From positions 1 through 14,333 of the forward strand of contig JAVWOV010000022.1 of the NCBI GenBank assembly GCA_036636255.1: DNA of 14,333 bases, read 5' to 3'. The notes under the pieces were generated by a model. The model saw only the letters and a list, made by a program, of their open reading frames with translations, was not told the origin of the DNA and made no database searches. Below, one piece after another: positions 8,132 through 14,218 of the stretch. The position numbers and the translations under genes are program-made. Origin of the DNA: CALVXC01 sp036636255 (GTDB lineage Bacteria; Bacillota_I; Bacilli_A; RF39; UBA660). The first letter of the stretch is position 1. Every line of letters begins with the position of its first letter.

Positions 8132-9457
8132 ATGCTTGAGAATATGTTTTCTCAAATTGATTTTGGACCACTAACAGAGTATCTAGTTAATGATGATATT
8201 ACAGATATTTCTTATAGTAATAGTGGTCAAGTTTGGATAAAAACTTTATCTAAAGGAATATTTAGAATAGAAGTTCCGGGCGTTGATAATGTTTTTATGG
8301 AAAAGTTAGCGTTTCAATGTTCTAATGTTATGGGTAAAAGTTTTAATATGGCTCATCCTTTTCTTGATGCTGAGAGTGCTGAATTACGTCTTAATTTTAT
8401 TCATGATTCTATAGCAAAAAATGGTATTGCTGTTGTGCTTAGAAAGACACCGGCAAAAATTAGATTAAATAAGGAAAAAATAATTGCTGAAAAATATATT
8501 ACTGAGGATATTCATGAGTTTTTAATTCAATGTGTTTTAGGTCATTGTAATATAATTGTTTGTGGGGAAACGGGTTCTGGAAAAACTGAGTTTGTTAAAT
8601 ATTTAGCTTCTAAAACTCGGGAAGCTGAGAAAATAATAACTATTGAAGATACTTTAGAACTTCATTTGGATAAAATATTTCCTCATCGTGATATTGTGGC
8701 TATGAAGACTAATAATATTGCTTCATATTCTGAGGTTTTAGTGACTTGTATGCGGCAAAATCCTAAATGGATATTGTTATCCGAAGTTCGTAGTGCGGAA
8801 GCTGTAATGGCTGTTAGAAATTCTATTTCCTCGGGTCATTATATTTTATCGACTATTCATGCTGATAAAGCTTTATCTATTCCTAATCGTATGTATAGTT
8901 TATTGGAAACAAATCAGGATATTGAACAATTTTTAGCGTCTATTCATCGGTATATTCAATTGGGTGTAATGGTTCGAGGATATCAAGATAAAGTAACTAA
9001 AAGGTTTGTTCGTGAAATAGCTGAGGTTACGGAATTTTATGTTGATGCTAATAATAAAGCAATGACTAATGTTATTTATAAAAAAGATATTGAAGGACGT
9101 GTTAGCAGAAATCAACCAACTAAATATTTAGTAGATTATTTAGAGGGACAAGGTATTATTCTTGATAAGAATATTATTAATGATGAAGTAAATAAAATGA
9201 ATTCTTTTCAATCGGTAAATAGTAATATAACACCTAGATATAATCCTATTACTATAAATAATTTACAATCATCTTCGGATGGTATTCCAATTGTAGCTTC
9301 TGATAATATGGCGATGAATGGTAATATATATAATAATGTTTCAAATAGTAATCAGGTTAATAATAATCAAGTTAATAGTAATGAGTATTTGACAAATAAT
9401 TTATATGGTAATAGTGATATAATCATGCATGATAAACTTGAAAATTTAGAAGAATAA
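8132..9457 (+). CDS. cpaF: CpaF/TadA-family secretion ATPase with Asn-rich C-terminal tail
   Basis: 441 residues. This is the cytoplasmic hexameric ATPase that powers Tad pilus assembly or retraction. Visible marks in order: a short N-terminal segment (PLTEYLVNDDITDISY) typical of the family; LDAESAELRLNFIHD in the N-terminal domain; Walker A GETGSGKT at 145-152; the acidic region IITIEDTLEL; Walker B ILLSEVR at 214-220 with Glu218; and the His box GHYILSTIHADKA from 235 with His243. All catalytic positions are intact. The N-terminal domain is minimal, without the long extension seen in many CpaF proteins. Residues from about 354 to 441 form an Asn/Ser-rich low-complexity tail that is not part of the ATPase fold. 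It sits between cpaB and tadB, with AGGAG inside the end of cpaB as its ribosome binding site. Confidence 0.95.
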   Translation: MLENMFSQIDFGPLTEYLVNDDITDISYSNSGQVWIKTLSKGIFRIEVPGVDNVFMEKLAFQCSNVMGKSFNMAHPFLDAESAELRLNFIHDSIAKNGIAVVLRKTPAKIRLNKEKIIAEKYITEDIHEFLIQCVLGHCNIIVCGETGSGKTEFVKYLASKTREAEKIITIEDTLELHLDKIFPHRDIVAMKTNNIASYSEVLVTCMRQNPKWILLSEVRSAEAVMAVRNSISSGHYILSTIHADKALSIPNRMYSLLETNQDIEQFLASIHRYIQLGVMVRGYQDKVTKRFVREIAEVTEFYVDANNKAMTNVIYKKDIEGRVSRNQPTKYLVDYLEGQGIILDKNIINDEVNKMNSFQSVNSNITPRYNPITINNLQSSSDGIPIVASDNMAMNGNIYNNVSNSNQVNNNQVNSNEYLTNNLYGNSDIIMHDKLENLEE

Positions 9458-9468
9458 GGAGGTAATTT

Positions 9469-10371
9469 ATGACTTTATTAATAATTATTGCTGTTGCAAT
9501 TATCATTTTATTTGTTGTTGCATATAGACAAAATAATGGCGAACATGTTTATAAATTTGTTAGTTCTAAAGTTGGAAATATATATGAAAAAGTAGCACCT
9601 TATACTTTTAAGGAAGTAAGACAAAAAGTAAAAGATTTGGGTCAGGAGTATACAACAAGGCAATATATAATTCAGGTTGTAGCTTTTTCTCTAGGTGCTG
9701 GTGTAGTTGGTTATTTATATTTTTATAATATAATTATTTCAATTATATATGCATTGCTTGCTACTTCGATAATTCCTTATTTAACTTATTTACGTTGTAA
9801 AAGAGTATATAGTGAGTTTATCTTTGAACAAATTCAAGTTTATACAACTAATACTATTATGGAATTTGCTACTACGCAATCTTTTGTTAAATCATTAGAG
9901 GGTGTTTATGAGTCTGGTGTGTTGGAGGATCCAATTAAAAAAGATGTTAAAATGATGATTGATTTAGCGTATGAAAATGGAACTATTAATCAATCGATTG
10001 ATTATATGAATAATCAGTATGATTATTATATTGTGAAGAATATGCATCAAATTTTTTATCAAATAACCGTTGAGGGTTCTAAGGATGCTGGTATTTCTTT
10101 AGAAAATATGGCGCTTGATATAGATAGGTTAGTAGAGGGTGTATATCGTGATCGTCTTGATCGACAACAATTTTATAAAAAATTTGTTAATTTTGGGGTG
10201 GCCTTGTATTTGTTAATAACTTTAGTACAGTTTCTTTTGGGGCGTGATTCATATATTGTTTTGTTAGATAATTGGTATATTCAGTTGTTGTTACATGCAA
10301 TTGTTATATTAAATACCTTTTTCTTGTTAAAGGGTACTAAGTATTATAATGAAGATGTGGGGGCGGAATAG
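9469..10371 (+). CDS. tadB: TadB-like inner platform protein (T2SSF family)
   Basis: 300 residues. The inner-membrane platform that couples ATPase turnover to subunit extrusion. Helices are visible at about 2-18, 66-84, 86-108, 240-257 and 269-287. The cytoplasmic stretch at 110-238 has the T2SSF/TadB character: helical, with regular acidic residues and the pattern SFVKSLEGVYESG, YENGTINQSIDYM and AGISLENMALDIDRL. The strong site AAGGAGG overlaps the TAA of the ATPase gene, so translation is probably coupled. TadC follows at once, giving the usual TadA-TadB-TadC order. The assignment to TadB rather than TadC rests on order and on the extra N-terminal helix. Confidence 0.85.
   Translation: MTLLIIIAVAIIILFVVAYRQNNGEHVYKFVSSKVGNIYEKVAPYTFKEVRQKVKDLGQEYTTRQYIIQVVAFSLGAGVVGYLYFYNIIISIIYALLATSIIPYLTYLRCKRVYSEFIFEQIQVYTTNTIMEFATTQSFVKSLEGVYESGVLEDPIKKDVKMMIDLAYENGTINQSIDYMNNQYDYYIVKNMHQIFYQITVEGSKDAGISLENMALDIDRLVEGVYRDRLDRQQFYKKFVNFGVALYLLITLVQFLLGRDSYIVLLDNWYIQLLLHAIVILNTFFLLKGTKYYNEDVGAE
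10359..10363 (+). promoter_or_regulatory. G-rich ribosome binding site favouring the 10373 start
   Basis: GGGGG, extended to GGGGGCGG, lies nine bases before ATG 10373 and inside the end of tadB. Earlier in-frame ATGs at 10349 and 10355 lie upstream of this site and would put charged MKMWGRNS before the hydrophobic N-terminus. Confidence 0.6.
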
Positions 10372-10372
10372 T

Positions 10373-11188
10373 ATGGAAATAGTATTTGAATATTCATATT
10401 TTATAATTATTGTTGTTATAATTGCTATTTTAGAAGTAAATCATTTAATTAATACTAAAAAATTTATTGTTGATTTACAACCTTATTTTAAGTTTTTAAT
10501 GGAGGATGATTATGTTTTTTTGTTAAAAGCTAAGTATGGTGAGGGAAATGATGAAGATGTTGCTAAATTATTTAATAAAAGAATTAAAAATGGTTTAATC
10601 TTTTTTGCCGTAGCGTTTCTTGTTATTGTGGTTAGTTATGGAGGAATATTTATTTCTTTATTAATTTCTGGTATATTAGGATATTTTGTTTTTAAAGCAC
10701 CGTATTTATCTTTGAAAACGTTTTATCGTAATAATTTATATAAAATTTCTTTGATGCTTCCTTATTATTTGAAAAGTTTAGAAATACTGATTCAGCATTA
10801 TACTATACCAGTAGCACTTAGCAGATCAATAGAATCAGCGCCGATTATATTTAAGGATGGACTTAAAAAGTTAGTTGCTAAAATTGAAGCAGGTGTTTCG
10901 TCGGTTGATCCTTATATGGATTTTGCTAAAGAATATCCTGTTAGGGATTCTATGCGGATGATGCGTTTGTTGTATCGTCTTAGTTTAGGTTCTCAAGAAA
11001 ATAAGCAAGAGCAGTTATTAATGTTTTCTAAAACAGTTTCTTCTTTACAAAATAAGTCTAGGGAATTAAAATATCAAAATAGATTAGATAAAATGGAAAA
11101 AAATACGATGATAATGTTAGCTGGTACTGGTGGTGGATTATTATTGTTATTAATGGCTGCTATGGCTATGATGATGTCAAATATTTAA
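10373..11188 (+). CDS. tadC: TadC-like inner platform protein (T2SSF family)
   Basis: 271 residues from ATG 10373. A frame open from ATG 10349 would overlap tadB by 23 bases and is less likely. Helices are visible at about 7-22, 73-108 (probably two) and 246-268. The cytoplasmic T2SSF part (about 115-240) contains LMLPYYLKSLEILIQ, IPVALSRSIESAP and YRLSLGSQENKQEQLLMFSK, the last a typical pattern before the terminal helix. The C-terminal helix is rich in Gly, Leu and Met. It is the second platform subunit and probably heteromultimerises with TadB. The gap to the tadB stop is one base. It ends the first machine unit: a new promoter follows directly, so pilin-type genes downstream can be made at a different level. 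Confidence 0.82.
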   Translation: MEIVFEYSYFIIIVVIIAILEVNHLINTKKFIVDLQPYFKFLMEDDYVFLLKAKYGEGNDEDVAKLFNKRIKNGLIFFAVAFLVIVVSYGGIFISLLISGILGYFVFKAPYLSLKTFYRNNLYKISLMLPYYLKSLEILIQHYTIPVALSRSIESAPIIFKDGLKKLVAKIEAGVSSVDPYMDFAKEYPVRDSMRMMRLLYRLSLGSQENKQEQLLMFSKTVSSLQNKSRELKYQNRLDKMEKNTMIMLAGTGGGLLLLLMAAMAMMMSNI

Positions 11189-11194
11189 AAAAGC

Positions 11195-11223
11195 TTGAAA
11201 AAATTTTAAAAAAAGGTTATACT
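11195..11223 (+). promoter_or_regulatory. Sigma-A-type promoter for the pilin/pseudopilin unit
   Basis: TTGAAA (11195-11200) and TATACT (11218-11223) are spaced by exactly 17 bases, a good match to the housekeeping consensus. The predicted start near 11230 precedes the ribosome binding site AAGGTGGTGAT (11233-11243) by only a few bases. It allows independent, probably higher expression of the small pilin gene and its followers. Confidence 0.7.
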
Positions 11224-11246
11224 AATAATAGTAAGGTGGTGATAAG

Positions 11247-11459
11247 ATGAAAGAGGCAGCAGGTGAAGCAAATATGACGGTAATTACAATTATTCTTATA
11301 GGGGTTGTAGCAGTTATTGGGGGTATATTTGTTCCAAGGTTATTGGCAAGTATGGATGCAAGAAGTTGTTGTACTGAAAATGGTGGTCAATGGAAAGATG
11401 GGGCGTGCAGTATTGCAAATTTACAATGTGCTGACAGGATCAATGATGTAAAAAAATAA
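11247..11459 (+). CDS. Small Flp/pilin-like Cys-rich protein, candidate major fibre subunit
   Basis: 70 residues. A short start MKEAAG is followed by a hydrophobic helix (about 10-30) and a compact extracellular end with four cysteines (41, 42, 54, 61) in the arrangement CCTENGGQWKDGAC. Size and shape (tiny leader ending in Gly, helix, short tail) fit the Flp-type pilins of Tad systems. The typical Glu five residues after the cut is missing: Glu is directly after Gly6 instead. If cleavage follows Gly6, the mature subunit is 64 residues and probably disulfide-stapled. It is the first gene behind a good promoter, as expected for a major subunit. It shares M-K/R-E/Q-A/S-x-G-x-A with the next two proteins. 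Alternative: an uncleaved membrane-anchored minor component. Confidence 0.75.
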   Translation: MKEAAGEANMTVITIILIGVVAVIGGIFVPRLLASMDARSCCTENGGQWKDGACSIANLQCADRINDVKK

Positions 11460-11504
11460 TCAAATTAAAACAAAATTTAAAATAGTCATGGAAGGTGATA
11501 ACTC

Positions 11505-11945
11505 ATGAAACAAAGTATTGGCTTTGCCTTTTCATTAAATATAATTATTGTTTTTATTTTGGTAGCCTTTGCTTTTATTATGGGTATTATGAGTTATTCT
11601 AAAGCTTATAAAACTAATTCGCGAATAGTTAATGAAATTGAAAAATGTTCCGGATTTAATTCTTGTTCTATAACTGAAATAAATAGAGTTTTAAATAATT
11701 TAGGTTATGAAAGTGGCACTCGTGATTGTCCCGTTATGAATATAGATAATGATGAAATTAGAGCGATTGATCATTCAACTGGAGAAATGAGAAGTGGTTA
11801 TAATTATTGCGTTTATGAAGTGGATAATGGTGTAAATTATTATCATTATCGCGTTAGAACATTTATGAGTGTTGATTTTCCGTTGATTGAAAATTTTAGA
11901 ATACCAATCAATACTAAGACTAATAAAATTTATGATTTTGGCTAA
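11505..11945 (+). CDS. Pseudopilin-like protein A (paralogue of the next gene)
   Basis: 146 residues. MKQSIG is followed by FAFSLNIIIVFILVAFAFIM, one helix at about 7-28, and an extracellular part with Cys 48, 54, 75 and 102. SYSKAYKTNSRIVNEIE (30-46) directly after the helix, Cys75, YNYCVYEV (99-106) and DFPLIENFRIPI (124-135) all have counterparts in the protein at 11964-12437, so the two are paralogues. Cys75/Cys102 is the pair they share and probably forms a disulfide; Cys48/Cys54 is extra here. The Gly6 leader suggests processing like a prepilin or TadE/TadF-type minor subunit, although the usual Glu at +5 is absent. GGAAGGTGATAA upstream gives a good start. It probably forms part of the fibre or its priming tip; this is inference. 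Confidence 0.75.
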   Translation: MKQSIGFAFSLNIIIVFILVAFAFIMGIMSYSKAYKTNSRIVNEIEKCSGFNSCSITEINRVLNNLGYESGTRDCPVMNIDNDEIRAIDHSTGEMRSGYNYCVYEVDNGVNYYHYRVRTFMSVDFPLIENFRIPINTKTNKIYDFG

Positions 11946-11963
11946 TTTTAGGAGTGATAAGAA

Positions 11964-12437
11964 ATGAGAGAATCAGTCGGACAAGCTTATTTGTATTATT
12001 TTATTGCTATTTTCATTATAATATTTGGTTTGCTTCTTGTAGGTTCTATTAGTTATTCTAAAGCTGCTAAGGTTAAAAATATGATTATAGATAAAATTGA
12101 AGAAGAAAATGGATATAATGAAACGGCACAAAATAATGTTTTAATTTATTTAAAAGATATTGGTTATACTGTTGTGGAACCAATTTGTAAAATAAGTGAA
12201 CAAGATAGTGCTAAAATGGAAAAAAATACGATTGATCGAATTGATAATGTAGTTGTTAAGAATAATTCTTATGATTATTGCGTATATAAAATAACTGGAA
12301 AAGGACAGGTTCAAAATAAAAAGTTTGTTTATTATAAGGTGGTTTCATATATGCGTCTTGATATACCTATAATTGGTCAATTTATGCGTTTTCCAGTAAG
12401 TGGAGAAACTCATCATATACTAGAAAATGAAGAATAA
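11964..12437 (+). CDS. Pseudopilin-like protein B (paralogue of the previous gene)
   Basis: 157 residues. MRESVG leads into a helix at about 9-27 (QAYLYYFIAIF onward). SYSKAAKVKNMIIDKIE (30-46), Cys75, YDYCVYKI with Cys106 (103-110) and DIPIIGQFMRFPVSGET (133-149) follow. The GQAxxxxF beginning is close to the GQALVEF start of TadE-type proteins, with Tyr where Glu is expected. Only two cysteines are present, and both match ones in the preceding paralogue, which supports a conserved disulfide. It follows that gene by 18 bases and AGGAGTGATAA provides the start. Probably a minor pilin or pseudopilin exported with the 70-residue subunit; a bitopic assembly protein is the alternative. Confidence 0.76.
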   Translation: MRESVGQAYLYYFIAIFIIIFGLLLVGSISYSKAAKVKNMIIDKIEEENGYNETAQNNVLIYLKDIGYTVVEPICKISEQDSAKMEKNTIDRIDNVVVKNNSYDYCVYKITGKGQVQNKKFVYYKVVSYMRLDIPIIGQFMRFPVSGETHHILENEE

Positions 12438-12448
12438 AAGGTGATAGA

Positions 12449-13396
12449 ATGAACGTAATTGTTGCTAATAAGTATGAAACAATGTTAAAAACTTTAAATA
12501 TAGAACTTATAAAATCAATTACTGGTGAATTTGAAGCTAGTGAAATAGTTGAAACATTTCAAAAATTCTTTTTTCAGAGAATGGTTTTAGATATAACAGC
12601 TATTAAAAATTATACTGATATTAAAAATATTCAAACTTTGTCGATTTCTTTAGATATGGATAAGGTTATTTTGTTGTTAGATAATTCACCAGAAAGTTCA
12701 TCTAATATATATTTATCAAAACTAATTTCTATTGGTATTTATAATTTTGCTAAAAATTTAGAAGAAGTTAAATATTTATTACAATATCCTAATAGTTATC
12801 GTGATGTTGCGCATATTCATCAATTAGGTAATGAAGAAAATGAAATTCAAATGAAACAAAATTTAGTTAGTACTGTACAACAATCAAAAAGAAGCCGGAT
12901 TATTGGTTTTAAAAATGTTACCAAACAAACTGGAGCAAGCACTTTAATTTATATGTTGAAAAAGCAATTACAAAAAAGATATTCTGTTTTGGCTATTGAG
13001 GTTAATAAACATGATTTTATGTATTTTAAAGAGAAAGATATGATAAGTGTAACTGATACGGACCTTAAAAGTTTTTTAGATAAAAATGATCTTAAAAACA
13101 TTATTTTAGTTGATGTTAATGATACAGTGTCAGCTTTAGAGGTTTGTGATGATATTATTTATCTAATAGAACCATCAATTGTTAAATTACATAAAATGTT
13201 ATTTGTTAATCCTGAAGTATTAAAAAGTTTATATGATAAAAAGGTTGTTTTAAATCAAAGTTTATTGTCTAATAAAGATGTCTTGGATTTTAGCAATGAA
13301 GCTTTAGTAAAAATATTTTTTAATATACCGCCATTAGATGAAAGACAACGAGATTTTCCAATTTTAGAAGAATTTATTATTAAATTAGGTTTATAA
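12449..13396 (+). CDS. cpaE: CpaE/TadZ-like MinD/ParA-family protein with degenerate P-loop
   Basis: 315 residues, soluble, no membrane segment. The N-terminal ~145 residues look like the atypical receiver-type domain of TadZ/CpaE. From about 148 a MinD/ParA-like fold begins with a strand RIIGFKN and then TKQTGAST at 158-165, where the family has KGGxGKST. Both lysines of the deviant Walker A box are lost (Thr158 and Ala163 in their places), while the Gly and the Ser-Thr remain. A later strand IILVDVND and a typical run to IIYLIEPS fit the fold. TadZ/CpaE proteins place Tad machines at cell sites and help assembly. This one may bind nucleotide poorly or not at all and act as a scaffold. It follows the pseudopilins by 11 bases with AAAGGTGATAG as site. 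The symbol is given by fold and context. Confidence 0.72.
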   Translation: MNVIVANKYETMLKTLNIELIKSITGEFEASEIVETFQKFFFQRMVLDITAIKNYTDIKNIQTLSISLDMDKVILLLDNSPESSSNIYLSKLISIGIYNFAKNLEEVKYLLQYPNSYRDVAHIHQLGNEENEIQMKQNLVSTVQQSKRSRIIGFKNVTKQTGASTLIYMLKKQLQKRYSVLAIEVNKHDFMYFKEKDMISVTDTDLKSFLDKNDLKNIILVDVNDTVSALEVCDDIIYLIEPSIVKLHKMLFVNPEVLKSLYDKKVVLNQSLLSNKDVLDFSNEALVKIFFNIPPLDERQRDFPILEEFIIKLGL

Positions 13397-13424
13397 AATT
13401 GCATATAATTAGTGGGGGGATAAT

Positions 13425-13751
13425 ATGATGACGTTAGATATTATGTGTAATAGTGTTACTATTCCAGAAGGTGTTGCTACTATTGTTAGTATGATAATCA
13501 AATTTTTCTATATTGGTATTCCTATTTTGTTAATTATTTTGGGAATGTTTGATTTTGGTAAGGCGGTTATGTGTCAAAAAGAAGAAGATATTAAAAAACA
13601 TCAAAAAATGTTTGTGAAGCGCTTGGCAAGTGCTATTATAGTTTTTTTTGTTGCTATGATTGTGGAATTTGGACTTAATGTTATGGCTAAAGCTAATGTG
13701 CCGGGAACAGCGGGTGTAGCTAAATGTATTAATGAAATTATCGAATACTAA
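13425..13751 (+). CDS. VirB2/TrbC-like two-helix small membrane protein 1
   Basis: 108 residues. Two hydrophobic regions (about 17-43 and 68-90) are joined by a charged loop (GKAVMCQKEEDIKKHQKMFVKR) that by the positive-inside rule is cytoplasmic, so both ends are outside. Cys8 near the start and Cys101 near the end then lie on the same side and could pair. The shape resembles type IV secretion VirB2/TrbC-type pilins and related two-helix small proteins, but there is no clear cleavable signal peptide and the match is by topology, so the function is open. ATG 13425 is followed by a second in-frame ATG at 13428, and either may be used after the unusual all-G site GGGGGG (13414-13419). The next gene but for a promoter gap is a close paralogue. 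Confidence 0.75.
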   Translation: MMTLDIMCNSVTIPEGVATIVSMIIKFFYIGIPILLIILGMFDFGKAVMCQKEEDIKKHQKMFVKRLASAIIVFFVAMIVEFGLNVMAKANVPGTAGVAKCINEIIEY

Positions 13752-13790
13752 TAGAATAATCAAAAAAAATTATTAATGTTTTTAAATTTG

Positions 13791-13819
13791 TTGACAAAAC
13801 GGTTAATTTAAAGTATTAT
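13791..13819 (+). promoter_or_regulatory. Near-consensus sigma-A promoter for the 13845 gene
   Basis: TTGACA (13791-13796, perfect -35) and TATTAT (13814-13819, one mismatch) are 17 bases apart. This is the best promoter in the window. Transcription would start near 13826, directly before GAGGAGG (13831-13837), which is seven bases from the ATG. Both signals predict strong expression of the second small paralogue independently of the genes upstream. Confidence 0.8.
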
Positions 13820-13844
13820 ATATTTATATAGAGGAGGTTTTAGA

Positions 13845-14171
13845 ATGTTTATTTTAGTAGAATGTGGTGGAGTGATAATTCCTGAAGCATTAACAAACCT
13901 TGTTAGCATAATTGTTAAGGTTATTTACATTGGTGTACCAATTTTATTAATATTGTGGGGAATGTTTGACTTAGGCAGAGCAGTTATATCTTCAAAGGAA
14001 GAAGATATTAAAAAGGGACAGTCAACATTTTTTAAAAGGTTAATAGCTGCTGTTATTGTTTTCTTTGTAGTTAGTATTGTTGCTTTTGTAATTAATCTAT
14101 TATCAACATCAGGAATTGACAATGCTGAGAATATTGGCAAATGTGTACTTGGAATAATTAATGGACAATAG
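13845..14171 (+). CDS. VirB2/TrbC-like two-helix small membrane protein 2
   Basis: 108 residues, the same length as its paralogue. Shared segments are IPE near the start, YIGxPILLI, GMFDxGxAV, KEEDIKK and IVFFV, and the cytoplasmic loop has the same basic character. Helices lie at about 16-42 and 66-89. Cys7 and Cys100 match the terminal cysteine pair of the paralogue, whereas the loop cysteine of that protein is absent here. That supports an extracytoplasmic Cys-Cys bridge between the two ends. It has its own strong promoter and a strong ribosome binding site, unlike the first copy, so it is probably the abundant form. Possible roles are a VirB2-like fibre or pore subunit, or a small membrane partner of the Tad-like platform. 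The family is not certain. Confidence 0.77.
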   Translation: MFILVECGGVIIPEALTNLVSIIVKVIYIGVPILLILWGMFDLGRAVISSKEEDIKKGQSTFFKRLIAAVIVFFVVSIVAFVINLLSTSGIDNAENIGKCVLGIINGQ

Positions 14172-14182
14172 TTGTTAAAATA

Positions 14183-14218
14183 GTTACAGTTTTTGTGATT
14201 AAGCACCTAAACTGTAAC
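14183..14218. repeat. Perfect 10-bp inverted repeat with structured loop after the last gene
   Basis: GTTACAGTTT (14183-14192) pairs with AAACTGTAAC (14209-14218) around a 16-base loop that itself can form GTG/CAC (inner hairpin with an ATTAAG loop). On the + strand the stem is followed by A-rich sequence, not a T-run, so it is not a standard intrinsic terminator. It begins 12 bases after the TAG of the last gene, so it could still be a 3'-end stabilising or processing structure, or an operator-like palindrome. Confidence 0.6.

Noticed and set aside
10349..10372. Upstream start for tadC giving a 23-base overlap with tadB
   Set aside because: The G-rich site at 10359-10363 favours ATG 10373, and the added residues are charged and do not fit the hydrophobic N-terminus. 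Not fully excluded.
13755..13775. Possible AT-only hairpin (AATAAT/ATTATT) between the two small paralogues
   Set aside because: No G:C pairs in the stem and such sequences are expected by chance at this composition.
13925..14206. 93-residue - strand open frame over the last two-helix gene
   Set aside because: Antisense to a gene with a consensus promoter, strong ribosome binding site and a paralogue; no support of its own.
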